Shown here: one piece after another, positions 26,135-36,118 of the stretch
How positions within the stretch are numbered: the stretch's first letter is position 1
Layout: each line of letters opens with the position of its first letter
Assembly: GCF_000010665.1 (NCBI RefSeq)
Contig: NC_012796.1
Span: forward strand, 4,059,501-4,123,500
Direction of reading: 5' to 3'
Source of the DNA: Solidesulfovibrio magneticus RS-1
GTDB lineage: Bacteria > Desulfobacterota > Desulfovibrionia > Desulfovibrionales > Desulfovibrionaceae
Length of the DNA stretch: 64,000 nt
Translations under genes and position numbers: made by a program
Notes under the pieces: model-generated
Seen by the model: the letters and a program-made list of their open reading frames with translations, nothing else
What the model was told of the DNA's origin: nothing
Database searches by the model: none

Positions 26135-27724
26135 ATGAACACCATCACTTTCATTGCTATGGCGAACATCGTTCCTAATTCTGGTTACTCTCGTGCTGTC
26201 ATGGACCAGGACTTGATTGAATTTATCCGCAATAGCATTCGGCAAAACAACGGCCTTAAACCCGAAAATGCCCTCAAGGTTCGCCAGATTCCCAATGACA
26301 TCTTTGAAATTATCGATGGTCACATTCGTTTTGAAGCTGCTAGGCAGGAGAATCTCGAAGAACTTCCTTGTATTGTGGTGGAAATGGATGACGATGAAGC
26401 TTATATGGCCCTGATCAACGAGAACAAGTGCCAGGAGATGACCGCCCTGGATATCGGTCTCCATGCCCTTGGGTTTGAGTCCCGTGTCGGTGGCCGGGGC
26501 AACAAGAGCGACCTCACCCTGTATGCCGAAAAGATCCGTAAGCACCCCCAGAATGTCCGGCTGTACCGGGATGGGGCCAAAGTCTACAAGCACATCGAGC
26601 CTGAACTTGTCTACGATGAAAAGATGAAACTTCGCAGCAAGGCTACTGTTTTGTGCGATTTCAAGAATCTCAATGATCGGTCTTGGTTGGGTTTGTCCAA
26701 GATCGTTGTCAACCGCAAGTATGGTACCCCCGATCTCAAGAAAGGTATTCGTCTCGTGAAGAAGGTTATGGAAATGGAAAATAGCGAAGAGTGGATCGAC
26801 GCCTTCTTGCCTTATGAGAAGATTATTGCGTTGTCTATGGCGAAGGCTACGAGTTTCCATCTCATTGACCCTGTTTTTAAGGAGCTGAATCGTCTAAAGC
26901 AGTTCTATGAAAACAATCCTGAAGCTGGCAATATAAATGAACTTCATAGTTGGCTTTCTGAGCATGGCGTTGAAACTGACCAGTTCGGCCGTGAACGCCT
27001 TGATTTCCGTAATATTGTCAAACACTGCAAATCCGTTATGAATGGCAACAACAAGGAAATGGCCTCTTGGATTGAGGGTGATTGCCTTGAGCATATCCAT
27101 GAAATTCCTGATGGTTCTGTTGCCCTCCTGCTGACTGATCCTCCCTATGGTTGTACGTTTCGTTCCATTTCTGACAGGACTAATCGGACCATTGCCAACG
27201 ACAATCCTGAGGATGCCACGCGTATCCTTAAAGAAAGCCTTGAGCAGCTTTATCCCAAGATGAAGGATGATTCGTATATCGTTGTGTTCAGTGGCGACAA
27301 GATGCTGGCGGACTTCATTAACATTATCAAGAGTGCTGGTTATTGCTACCAGGGGGTCGCTGTGTGGAAGAAGTCTCACCACACGCAGGGGTCTCTTATC
27401 AGTGGTCTTCGCCCCATTACTGAAAAAATTATTTATGCCACCAAGGGTAAACCTGTGCTGTACGATGCCATTTGCGACCACTTCGAGTACCCCAACACTA
27501 AGAATGAATTCCATCAGACCGAGAAGCCGGCGGGTCTCCTTCGTGAGTTGATTGGGGCCATGACTGTTCCCGGGGATTGCGTCGTCGACTGTTTCGCCGG
27601 ATCCGGCTCCTCTGTGGTCCAGGCCAAGGCGATGGGGCGCAATTGGTGGGGCTGTGTCCTTGACCCCGATGACTACCAGAACGGGTACATGCGCCTGAAT
27701 GAGAGCATGGCCGAAGCTGCTTAA
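26135..27724 (+). CDS. ParB-like nuclease domain fused to DNA methyltransferase
   Basis: A 529-residue fusion. Residues 1-120 are ParB/Sulfiredoxin-like: GLKPENALKVRQIP, then IIDGHIRFEAARQENL and INENKCQEMTALDI, the usual GxR-containing region. The C-terminal part (from about residue 315) is an N6/N4-type DNA methyltransferase with motif IV DPPYG (TDPPYGCTF) before motif I DCFAGSGSS, a beta-class order. Such fusions occur on phages and plasmids and usually act without a restriction enzyme, as an anti-restriction or regulatory methylase. No cognate nuclease is adjacent. AAAGGAG precedes the ATG. The recognition sequence is unknown. Confidence 0.9.
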   Translation: MNTITFIAMANIVPNSGYSRAVMDQDLIEFIRNSIRQNNGLKPENALKVRQIPNDIFEIIDGHIRFEAARQENLEELPCIVVEMDDDEAYMALINENKCQEMTALDIGLHALGFESRVGGRGNKSDLTLYAEKIRKHPQNVRLYRDGAKVYKHIEPELVYDEKMKLRSKATVLCDFKNLNDRSWLGLSKIVVNRKYGTPDLKKGIRLVKKVMEMENSEEWIDAFLPYEKIIALSMAKATSFHLIDPVFKELNRLKQFYENNPEAGNINELHSWLSEHGVETDQFGRERLDFRNIVKHCKSVMNGNNKEMASWIEGDCLEHIHEIPDGSVALLLTDPPYGCTFRSISDRTNRTIANDNPEDATRILKESLEQLYPKMKDDSYIVVFSGDKMLADFINIIKSAGYCYQGVAVWKKSHHTQGSLISGLRPITEKIIYATKGKPVLYDAICDHFEYPNTKNEFHQTEKPAGLLRELIGAMTVPGDCVVDCFAGSGSSVVQAKAMGRNWWGCVLDPDDYQNGYMRLNESMAEAA

Positions 27725-27878
27725 CAGACAAACTAAGTCTAGAATTACCTGAATTGACGTGTAAAATTAAGTGAAGTGGCTCCCCTCTCTTGCCCGGGGA
27801 AAGGTTTCCGCGTAAATTTCAAAAATGGAATCAAAACGTAGGCCGCTGGTCCGGTTAAACACTGGATGACGCGGACAC

Positions 27879-27921
27879 CCAAGTGTCGGCCATGCTCACT
27901 AATAGCATGACCGACACTTGG
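27879..27921. repeat. 18-bp inverted repeat between methylase and TrlF gene
   Basis: CCAAGTGTCGG-C-CATGCT (27879-27896) and AGCATG-A-CCGACACTTGG (27904-27921) are inverted copies with one mismatch around a 7-base spacer. It lies 58 bases before the TrlF start. No T-run follows on the plus strand, so a transcription-control or recombination site is as likely as a terminator. Confidence 0.65.
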
Positions 27922-27979
27922 CGTTACATATAGTAACAAATGAAGGCTACCCCTGTGTATGAATGGGAGAGGAAAGACT

Positions 27980-30745
27980 ATGTCTGCCGCTTGGGACTGG
28001 GTCAGCGCGAAATGGTGGAAATTCGACTTTCACAATCACACTCCTGCTTCAAACGACTATGGGAAAGGCCCTAACCAAGCTGAATATAGGTTAATTTCAC
28101 AGAAAGATTGGCTGCTCAACTACATGCGGCGTGGCATCGATTGCGTTGCGGTGACGGATCACAATTCCGGAGCCTGGATTGATCCACTCAAACGTGCTCT
28201 TGACGAGTTGGCATCTGAGCACCATCCAGATTATCGGCCTCTCTACATTTTTCCTGGTGTTGAAATTAGCGTTCATGGCAACATCCACGTTTTGGCAATT
28301 TTTTTTAATGGCACAACAACATCAGACATAGATTCTTTGCTTGGTGCTGTTAAATATCGCTCCACCAAAGGAAGAAGTGATAGCTGCTCAGAATGCTCTA
28401 TCGTCGAAGTTGTCGATGAAATAGCAAAGTCTGGTGGCCTAGCGATACCTGCGCATGTTGATCAATCAAATGGCTTGTTTACGTCATGCCCTGGCAACAC
28501 TTTAGGGCAGATTCTTGAAAATAAGAATGTATTTGCTATGGAAGTTACAGATTGTACGATTGAGAAACCCCAGCTCTACATCGACAAAAAACTAAATTGG
28601 GCTGAGCTTCTTGGAACTGACTCCCATCACTATTCAGGCTTCACAGGTCAACGTTACCCGGGAAGTCATTTTACTTGGGTAAAGATGTCAAAGCCATCCT
28701 ACGATGGATTGCGGTTGGCACTTATTGACGGTCCTCTTTCATTGAAGCGTTCAGATCAATTCGATGGAGATCCCAATACCCATGGGCAGCTCGCTATCGA
28801 AAGTATTGTTGTTGACAACGCAAAGTATGTAGGTAGGGGCCGATCCTATTCGTGTAAATTTAATCCATGGCTAAATACGATTATCGGTGGACGCGGCACA
28901 GGAAAATCGACCTCTTTGGAATTCCTGCGGATAGCTCTGAAGCGGAAGGGAGAGATTCCCAAAACCCTTGAAAATGAATTTTCCAAATACAACCAGACAT
29001 CGAAAAATCGCCAAGACGAAGGCCTCTTGACAGATTCTACTGTCATTACAGTTAGTTTTTGGAAAGATGGAGGTCGCTTTCGAATCGTATGGTCGAACGA
29101 CACAGGAAAGTATGAAATAGAGAAAGAGGATCTTTCTGGCAGATGGAATGCTTCAGAGGGAGACATTGCACAGCGTTTTCCTGTCAGAATTTATAGCCAA
29201 AAACAGATTTTTGAATTGGCTAAGCATCCCCAAGCGTTATTGCAAGTAGTTGATGACGCTCCGGAGGTTAATTATCGCGACTGGAAGCTTGAGTGGGATG
29301 AGCTAGTTTCCAAATATCTTTCAATTCGTGCCCAGGCACGAGAAGTCCAAGCAGGACTTCAGGAAGAATCTGTCGTTAAGGGCCAACTGGAAGACGTTAA
29401 ACGCAAACTTGATGTTTTTGAAAAGGCTGGCCATGCAAGTGTTCTAAGGACTTACCAGCTCAGGCTGAACCAAAATAAGGCGATCGATTCTTGGCAAAAT
29501 TCGTGGGAAGACTTTGGCGATCAAATGAAGAATATTTCCAAAGGCCTGTCGCCATCTGAACTTGATTCACAGTACTTTGATTTAGAAAATGCAGACGATA
29601 AAGAATTGCTCTCCATCGTTGCCAATGTCCGTGCCAAGTTTGATAAATTTCAGAATGATATAAACGAAATCGCACAGCAAATTGATACTGCAAAAGACTC
29701 ATGGGTGTTGACACGACCCGGTTTGGCAATATCGAAAAAAATTATTTCGGCCAAGCAGGAGTATACCAATCTACTCAGCCAGCTTACAGCCGTCGGTGCG
29801 GGCGATCCCTCAGCTTATGGAATTTTGGTTAAACAACGCCAAGATATCGAAGAAAAGTTGAAAGGATTCAATAAAAAGCGAGATATTATTACTCAACACC
29901 AGAAAAGTGCAGATGCGTGCTTTGTCAAAATTCAGGAGCATCGTGAAAAAATAACCAAACTACGCGACAAGTTTCTTAAGGTCACGCTAGCTGGAAATCC
30001 ATATGTGCAGATCAATGTTATTCCTTTTGGAGGTAAGTTCACAATCGAAGAGGAATTTCGGAAGTTAATTGACAGAAGCAATGGAGGCTTTGATCGCGAT
30101 ATTGGGATAGTAGATGGTGATGAGGGACTACTGGCTACTCTTACTCAGAACCCTGACAAATCCATGGAAGAAAAGATTACGGCGCTGAAATCTTCATTGT
30201 TTGCATACCATGAGAACGATTCAACAATAGTGCCGACAGCCAAAGATCGACGTTTTGTCGCACATATCCAAGGATTGTCCCCAGAGCAGATGGACCGAAT
30301 CCAATGCTGGTTTCCCGAAGACTCACTGGACGTTAGGTACAGCCTTAAGGACGGTGGGGATTTCAAACCGGTAGAACAAGGTTCTCCTGGGCAAAAGACT
30401 GCTGCCCTACTGGCTTTTATCCTTTCATATGGCAGTGAGCCACTTGTACTTGATCAGCCGGAAGACGATCTTGACAATCATTTGATCTATGACCTTATCG
30501 TAACGCAACTACGAGAGATAAAGCAAGGACGGCAAGTTTTAGTCGCTACTCACAACGCTAATATTGTTGTAAATGGTGATGCAGAAAATGTTATTGCTCT
30601 TGATGTGAAGTCTGGGCAAACTCAAATCGTGGCACAGGGTGGACTTCAAGAACCTTCCATACGGGAAGAGATATGCCGAGTAATGGAAGGGGGGAGGGAA
30701 GCATTTGATCAAAGATATAAGCGAATTAGCGCAGGAAGGTATTGA
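27980..30745 (+). CDS. TrlF-family PHP-domain/AAA ATPase
   Basis: A 921-residue protein. Residues 1-230 are a PHP phosphoesterase domain: HNHTP at 18-22, AVTDHNSGA, and later PAHVD and GTDSHHYS, all with the His/Asp metal ligands. Walker A GGRGTGKS is at residues 303-310. Long coiled-coil segments (430-700) precede the C-terminal ATPase lobe with LVLDQPEDDLDN near residue 825 and an HNAN loop. This is the architecture of TrlF-type proteins. The start at 27980 is preferred because GAGGAAA precedes it by a few bases; the frame is open seven codons upstream. It is convergent with the BREX operon, so it may be a separate defence gene. Confidence 0.88.
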   Translation: MSAAWDWVSAKWWKFDFHNHTPASNDYGKGPNQAEYRLISQKDWLLNYMRRGIDCVAVTDHNSGAWIDPLKRALDELASEHHPDYRPLYIFPGVEISVHGNIHVLAIFFNGTTTSDIDSLLGAVKYRSTKGRSDSCSECSIVEVVDEIAKSGGLAIPAHVDQSNGLFTSCPGNTLGQILENKNVFAMEVTDCTIEKPQLYIDKKLNWAELLGTDSHHYSGFTGQRYPGSHFTWVKMSKPSYDGLRLALIDGPLSLKRSDQFDGDPNTHGQLAIESIVVDNAKYVGRGRSYSCKFNPWLNTIIGGRGTGKSTSLEFLRIALKRKGEIPKTLENEFSKYNQTSKNRQDEGLLTDSTVITVSFWKDGGRFRIVWSNDTGKYEIEKEDLSGRWNASEGDIAQRFPVRIYSQKQIFELAKHPQALLQVVDDAPEVNYRDWKLEWDELVSKYLSIRAQAREVQAGLQEESVVKGQLEDVKRKLDVFEKAGHASVLRTYQLRLNQNKAIDSWQNSWEDFGDQMKNISKGLSPSELDSQYFDLENADDKELLSIVANVRAKFDKFQNDINEIAQQIDTAKDSWVLTRPGLAISKKIISAKQEYTNLLSQLTAVGAGDPSAYGILVKQRQDIEEKLKGFNKKRDIITQHQKSADACFVKIQEHREKITKLRDKFLKVTLAGNPYVQINVIPFGGKFTIEEEFRKLIDRSNGGFDRDIGIVDGDEGLLATLTQNPDKSMEEKITALKSSLFAYHENDSTIVPTAKDRRFVAHIQGLSPEQMDRIQCWFPEDSLDVRYSLKDGGDFKPVEQGSPGQKTAALLAFILSYGSEPLVLDQPEDDLDNHLIYDLIVTQLREIKQGRQVLVATHNANIVVNGDAENVIALDVKSGQTQIVAQGGLQEPSIREEICRVMEGGREAFDQRYKRISAGRY

Positions 30746-30970
30746 AAATTTTTCGGAATTATAGTTGGTTTTGCGACAATACATGGATAATACAGTACCA
30801 CTTTCAATTCTACAAGGCTCGAAGTAGTTTCGAAAGTCATGTAGATACCATGATGGCTATCATCTAACTCTCATCTCGTCGCGTAGCATAAAACAAAGTC
30901 AAGACAAAAAATCTTAGCATTTTCTTTCTGTTATGTTTACCTACAAACTGCTATCAGTTGGGCATTGGTC

Positions 30971-33004
30971 TCATTCCACCCCAAGGGCTTTAAAGACTGC
31001 ATCAACAGGATCTGAATAAAAGCTTGTCTGGAACTTGGCAAAAAGTTCGCCCGGAACGGTTTGGATGTCGCCCACGCTGCTCATGGGTATTAAGATTCGC
31101 TTTGCTCCAGCATCGAACGCGACCTGGAGACTTGCGGCCAAGTCGCCGGCCCGGATGATGCTGCCGCCAAGGCTCATGTCACCAAGCACCACCAAGCTTC
31201 CTTGCACCGGCTTGCCCAATAACCCTGAGCACAGGGCGATGAAACTGGGCAGGGTCATGGCGTCGTTAGGGCCTGTGTTGTGCAGCTCAACAATGTGCAG
31301 GTGGTAATCGCGATCCCCCGGCTTTGAAGACCCACTGACCCGGCTGGCGTTCGCCTTGAAGTAGTCAAAGGCGACCTTTATTGGTTCCTTGGCTTGGTTG
31401 CTCGATCCAACCCCAGAGATGGACAGCTTGCCATTGCCGGCAGTCACCTGAAGCTCAATTCGGTACAGTCCAAGATGTCCCGACCCGCAGCCAACCGTAT
31501 GCAAGGTCCCTGGATTTGGCGGCCCTTCTGGGATCAGCGAACTTCCACCCTGTTCAGGGATGCCGACAAATTTTTCATCCCGAGTTTCATTGTCGATATA
31601 GCTAAAATGGACATCGTAAAATTCCATGCCGCCAAGTTTTTTCAATTGTTCCTTGACACGGCGGCGACATTCCAATGCATACCGAAGGCATTTTTCAACG
31701 GCTTCTTTGGTATAATCACCGTGCGGATAAAGAAGCTTGAGAAGGCCCGAGACCGTTTTTCGAACCGCAATGGTGTCCCGCTGGTTCAGGTTGTTGCCCA
31801 GGTGAAAATACTTGTCGATGGCGTCGGCAAAAGTTGTTTTGCGCATCTCACGGAAATATTCCGCCAAATAGTCCACGATAAGGCCATACTGATTCGTAAA
31901 AAATTCGGGCCGCATCTTGGGAATTTCCCAGCCCGGCGTATAGCAATGCATTCTATCAAAAAATGCCGTGTCGATCATTGTTTCAGGGAAAGGTGCAAAC
32001 AGGTGGCTGGTCTTTACTAGGGTATCGACGCTCTGGTTTATATTTCCAACAAAAACCATTGAAGCGTTTGCGCTGATAGCGTCTCGCCCTCGGGAGAAGG
32101 ACCCAGACGCCATGTAGTCCTTCATGATCTGAACGCCATCTTTGTCCTTGAAGGTTATACCGGCCACCTCATCGAACGCCACAACATCCCAAACACCAAC
32201 TAGGCCAACTTTGTGGTTCCCCATGTTATAAAAGAGATTCGCCACGGTCGTCTGGCCACCAGAAACCAGAATGCTGTTCGGGCTGATCTCTTTGTAAACA
32301 TGGCTTTTGCCTGTGCCACGGGGGCCAAGCTCACATATATTGTAGTTGTTCTCTACAAGAGGAATCAAACGTGAAAGCAGGTGCCACTTGGCTCGTTCTT
32401 CAAACGTGGTCGGCTCAATGCCCGTAGATCTAAGCAGTACGTCTAGCCACTGATCTTCTGTGAAGTGCTTTCGCCCTTCGTAAATGGTTTCCATATCCAT
32501 ATTCGGCATTTGAATGGGCTTAAGGTCGGATATGGAAAATGGGGAGCCTTTTTGGCCTTCCTCATAAAAATAGTTGAGCGAAATGATGCACCAGATGCCG
32601 CCGACGAGAAGCTTCTCGAATTCCTTGACGGTATTGCTGGAAATTTCAACACCCTTTGTTCCCAAGTTGGAAAGAAGTGCCTCGTAGCAATCCCTTTTTT
32701 CGTTGAGCTTAACTGTAACTTTATCAATAACCTTGAAGCTGCCACGCTCGCGGATAATGGATTTAACTTTCTCAGCCTCGTCAGGCCGTACATAGTTTTG
32801 TGCAAGGATATCTTTGACGCTCTTGATGCCTTCCTGAATAATATCCTCGTCGTCCGAGGCGCAGTACATGCCAAGGAGATACTCCAGCACATAAACAGGA
32901 ACATTCGCTCCTTCTTTGAGGAGCTTGGTGAGGTCCTTTCGAACGACCTTGCCTTGAAAATGTTCGTTGAGCAGGGAGTCAAGGCTGGGAGCTTCGTTAT
33001 CCAT
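30971..33004 (-). CDS. brxL: BREX protein BrxL (Lon-like AAA protein)
   Basis: A 677-residue protein of the type 1 BREX system. An N-terminal region is followed by an AAA ATPase core with GPRGTGKSHVY (Walker A) near residue 235 and VAFDEVAGI (Walker B). The C-terminal Lon-like domain has TGPNDAM, then GDMSLGGSIIRAGDL and ILIPMSS. Aligned to Lon, the usual catalytic Ser is Asn and the usual Lys is Ser, so it is probably not a protease. The ATG at 33004 is used because GAGG lies nine bases upstream; the frame also begins at a TTG at 33019. It is the last gene of the operon, 11 bases after pglZ. Confidence 0.93.
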   Translation of the reverse strand: MDNEAPSLDSLLNEHFQGKVVRKDLTKLLKEGANVPVYVLEYLLGMYCASDDEDIIQEGIKSVKDILAQNYVRPDEAEKVKSIIRERGSFKVIDKVTVKLNEKRDCYEALLSNLGTKGVEISSNTVKEFEKLLVGGIWCIISLNYFYEEGQKGSPFSISDLKPIQMPNMDMETIYEGRKHFTEDQWLDVLLRSTGIEPTTFEERAKWHLLSRLIPLVENNYNICELGPRGTGKSHVYKEISPNSILVSGGQTTVANLFYNMGNHKVGLVGVWDVVAFDEVAGITFKDKDGVQIMKDYMASGSFSRGRDAISANASMVFVGNINQSVDTLVKTSHLFAPFPETMIDTAFFDRMHCYTPGWEIPKMRPEFFTNQYGLIVDYLAEYFREMRKTTFADAIDKYFHLGNNLNQRDTIAVRKTVSGLLKLLYPHGDYTKEAVEKCLRYALECRRRVKEQLKKLGGMEFYDVHFSYIDNETRDEKFVGIPEQGGSSLIPEGPPNPGTLHTVGCGSGHLGLYRIELQVTAGNGKLSISGVGSSNQAKEPIKVAFDYFKANASRVSGSSKPGDRDYHLHIVELHNTGPNDAMTLPSFIALCSGLLGKPVQGSLVVLGDMSLGGSIIRAGDLAASLQVAFDAGAKRILIPMSSVGDIQTVPGELFAKFQTSFYSDPVDAVFKALGVE

Positions 33005-33015
33005 TTCTTTTATCC

Positions 33016-35634
33016 TCAAAAATCATTCATGAAGGCCAAGTCAATGGTCATGGGGATGCGCTCGTATTCTATCTGTGTTCCTGGATCCCGGAACACCAAA
33101 AAGTATTCCCTCTTGTTGTCGTAGCTACCCTTTTTAAGTCTGAGCGTCAGAGACCGCTTGCGCTCCTCCATTGAATCAGAGGAACTGTTAAAAGTAACCA
33201 TTTCTTCAGTGCTGATAAGTAGTTCCCCGTCACGCAATGATACAACAAGCGTCCTTGGCGTCATCCTGTCGGAAACTTTTTCGGTCTGGATAAGTTCGAA
33301 TTTTTGGAGAGAATTGACAATCTTTCGGTTTGAACCAAGAAGAGATACGTTGACCTGCTTAACAGCTTCGTTTGCTGCGGTTTTGCCCTCTAATTCCCTA
33401 ACCTGGACGACGGGGACCACGATTTCTTGAGGCATAGCGCCGCCATGGATAAAACGCGCTCCACCCGAAAAATGGAAGCGGTTGACACCCTTTGGAATCC
33501 AGAACTCCATGTCGTCGGAGGTCCCCGCAGTCACCCGCGTCGAACCGTGCCATGCCTTTTCGGATTCGCCAAGGTCCCGCCCGAGGATATAACGCTTCTT
33601 GGCCTTGATCACGCCGTCTGGCTTGAAAGCCAAGTCGCTTTTCTCCAAGGGTGATGGAGGAGTGTCTTGGTAAATAAATCCGTGGTCGGCTGTGACAAAA
33701 ACATTGGCACCATTAAGCGAGTTCACGATGAAACGCACCAGGGAGGACAGTTCTTCTATCGCCTTGCGAACAGCTGTGAAAGCCTTGCCCTCAGTCTGAG
33801 CGGAATCACCGGTTGCATCAATTTGGTTGTGGTAGATATACACCACACGCCAAGGACGCACCAATTCACGGCCATCGTCCTTGGTCATGGCAAGCAATTC
33901 ATCTGCCTTGACCGCTATTCCATTCACATTAGAAAGAATTGAACTGCGCTGTTCTAACGTAGCACAAGGCTGTCCTGCAATAAGTATTTGGTCGGATTGC
34001 TCTTTATATCCATATCCTCGGTGTGGCAGCAATGAGGCCATCCCAAGTGCCGTATAGCTCGGCAAGATACCAAGCTGAGTTGAGATAGTAGCCTTGAAAC
34101 GGAACTTGGAATTGAGTTCTCTGGTCAGTTCCTCGGCTACTTCATACCGAAGTGCATCGCTGACAATCACGAAAACCTTGCTTCTGGCGTGAGATTGAAG
34201 AACTGGCTGGGCAGTGAGTGAAAAAAAATCTTGCTGGTTGGGAATATTTTCAATGGACCATTCTTTCAAAAGTCCGTCTCGCCCATCGAGAAAACTACCC
34301 CAGGAGATAGAAAGCTGATCCAAAAACCATCCACTGTAACATGCTTCTACGATCTTCTGGACATCCTTAAGCACATCCCATCCAGCTAACTCAAGTCTGT
34401 CGGCGTATTCGTGAAATAGTCGGTATAGCTGGTCGAATCGGAATAACTCTGAGGTGTATGCTTGATACATCGTTCCCGCTTTTGCAAAGCTGAACCCTGC
34501 ATCATGTATTTTGCGCAGGGTTAAGAGATCAAGGGCTGCTTCAAGCGCGTCGTAGGTAGTTTTATAAATATTTCCACTTTCAGTATACTGATCGAGCTGT
34601 ATTGTGGCCCAATACCCATCCCGCCTGCGTTGGATAACAGGCTTAAGACTTTCGGGTTTGTCCCACTGGTCCTGTTTGATCTTCTTGCGTAGAGCGCGAA
34701 GCACCTGCCGCTCGACCACCTCGAAGGTCATGACGTCCAGTAAGGATTCCTCATTATACCCCCCGAGTTGTTCCTCCAGGCGGAGTTCCGTGGCAATTTC
34801 TTGTGAAATCGCGGCATACTCCCGAAAATGGCTTAAATGGCTGCGCCATTGCGCTATAAAGACGGAACTATTGATGGCCAGCGACTTGTCCGTAAACTGA
34901 AAATGCGCCAAGGAGCCGGGAATAGTCCCCTTCAGGGTGTTGGAAAAGTCGCTGACCAAAAGGCGGATCAAGAGGTCAGATAGGCTTGGGCTGTCGGCAA
35001 CGTAGCCGAAGGTCATGGCCATCTTTTCCCAAAAAAAGGGAGCCACCCCGAATTTTTCAATGTCTCCCCATGAAGACGTGGGAGACTTGAAGTCGCAACT
35101 GACGCCTGTGCACATTTCGGAGAACAGGTTCATGAGAACGTCGAACGTGCTGGCCTGGTCAGAACGAGTCAGCACGGCAAGCATCTTCTGGTCGAGATCG
35201 CTCTCTTTATCCTCGGCCACCACGAGTTTTCGAAGCCTATTTAGCCGGTCCTGGCTTTTGAAAAATTTTTTGCGCTCGTTCAGATGCGCACGCAGGGACT
35301 GGCTGGTAAGCCCTAATTCATTGAGCAGAATGGAAGCCCTATCGGCATGGAATGGTCGGCTGTAAAGCCTGATGTCCAGCAGCCAGTCGTTTTCCGGATT
35401 AGGCTCGGGGGAAGGGGAATAGAGCAGATACTTGCCCGTTCGGTCTTGCGTCTCCAGTCGGATTTTGAGTTCTAACAAACTCTCGTCCAGGAGATTGACC
35501 ACGGTGACGCCTTCAATGGAGAGCATCGAAAGCGTCTCAAGAAACTCCTGTTCTGGATCATACCAGAAAACGATGCGATACTCTTCGATATCGTAAATTT
35601 TGGAAAGGGCTTCCTGAATTTTTGCTGAGTCCAT
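33016..35634 (-). CDS. pglZ: BREX alkaline-phosphatase-superfamily protein PglZ
   Basis: An 872-residue PglZ. The N-terminal half is helical and specific to BREX. The PglZ catalytic domain starts near residue 485: VFVIVSDALRYEVAEEL (metal-binding Asp/Ser region), then SYTALGMASLLPHRG, IYHNQIDATGD and FVTADHGFIYQDTPP, the His/Asp metal ligands of the phosphatase superfamily. PglZ is essential for BREX; its biochemical role is not fully known. ATG at 35634, with a GTG one codon upstream, preceded by AAGGGG. The operon order after pglX matches type 1 BREX, with one extra small gene in between. Confidence 0.95.
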   Translation of the reverse strand: MDSAKIQEALSKIYDIEEYRIVFWYDPEQEFLETLSMLSIEGVTVVNLLDESLLELKIRLETQDRTGKYLLYSPSPEPNPENDWLLDIRLYSRPFHADRASILLNELGLTSQSLRAHLNERKKFFKSQDRLNRLRKLVVAEDKESDLDQKMLAVLTRSDQASTFDVLMNLFSEMCTGVSCDFKSPTSSWGDIEKFGVAPFFWEKMAMTFGYVADSPSLSDLLIRLLVSDFSNTLKGTIPGSLAHFQFTDKSLAINSSVFIAQWRSHLSHFREYAAISQEIATELRLEEQLGGYNEESLLDVMTFEVVERQVLRALRKKIKQDQWDKPESLKPVIQRRRDGYWATIQLDQYTESGNIYKTTYDALEAALDLLTLRKIHDAGFSFAKAGTMYQAYTSELFRFDQLYRLFHEYADRLELAGWDVLKDVQKIVEACYSGWFLDQLSISWGSFLDGRDGLLKEWSIENIPNQQDFFSLTAQPVLQSHARSKVFVIVSDALRYEVAEELTRELNSKFRFKATISTQLGILPSYTALGMASLLPHRGYGYKEQSDQILIAGQPCATLEQRSSILSNVNGIAVKADELLAMTKDDGRELVRPWRVVYIYHNQIDATGDSAQTEGKAFTAVRKAIEELSSLVRFIVNSLNGANVFVTADHGFIYQDTPPSPLEKSDLAFKPDGVIKAKKRYILGRDLGESEKAWHGSTRVTAGTSDDMEFWIPKGVNRFHFSGGARFIHGGAMPQEIVVPVVQVRELEGKTAANEAVKQVNVSLLGSNRKIVNSLQKFELIQTEKVSDRMTPRTLVVSLRDGELLISTEEMVTFNSSSDSMEERKRSLTLRLKKGSYDNKREYFLVFRDPGTQIEYERIPMTIDLAFMNDF

Positions 35635-35643
35635 CACAACCCC

Positions 35644-36102
35644 TTATGCTGCTTCACAACTTTGAGAATTTTTAATTACGTACGCAACCAATCTAAAGGC
35701 AATGTCGCGAATCCCTTGGGTTGTGATGTCGATTTTCCAATCTATAGGTTCTTTGGGTCGTTGATCATACATAGTAAAGCTTTGAATATTGTCCTTGGAG
35801 CCAAAGGCTTGGAATCGACAATGGGCAATTGCATTGCGAAATTGCTGAATGAATTTATCTGCTTTAGAACAATCTTGATTGTCATCAAGATGAACCTGGA
35901 TTTCTTCACATGAACAAAGTTGGCTGAAAGGGATGGCAGGGACAAGCTTTCCTTCGTTTAGAAAGACAACCATTCCAAGCAGTGAATTTATCAATTGAGT
36001 TGCGTTGTAGGTGCCTGGGATGCCTTCCATGCATGCCTTTTCAATAAATTCCAGGTTGGCCCTGGTCTTTGCGGCAAAATCATGATGGAGGTGGGTGTAC
36101 AT
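35644..36102 (-). CDS. small HEPN-like protein inside the BREX operon
   Basis: A 152-residue protein between pglX and pglZ. The HEPN signature R-x4-H is seen in QQFRNAIAHCRFQ around residue 90, with a helical N-terminus (LEFIEKACMEGIPG and ATQLINSLLGMVVFLNEGK). HEPN proteins are often RNA nucleases in defence systems. The start could also be the TTG at 36108, which has a better-spaced AGGAGG; the first Met is used here. This gene is not part of the basic six-gene type 1 BREX. Its function inside the system is unknown; it could be an add-on effector or a regulator. Confidence 0.75.
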   Translation of the reverse strand: MYTHLHHDFAAKTRANLEFIEKACMEGIPGTYNATQLINSLLGMVVFLNEGKLVPAIPFSQLCSCEEIQVHLDDNQDCSKADKFIQQFRNAIAHCRFQAFGSKDNIQSFTMYDQRPKEPIDWKIDITTQGIRDIAFRLVAYVIKNSQSCEAA

Positions 36103-36118
36103 GGTCAAAGTTTTCCTC

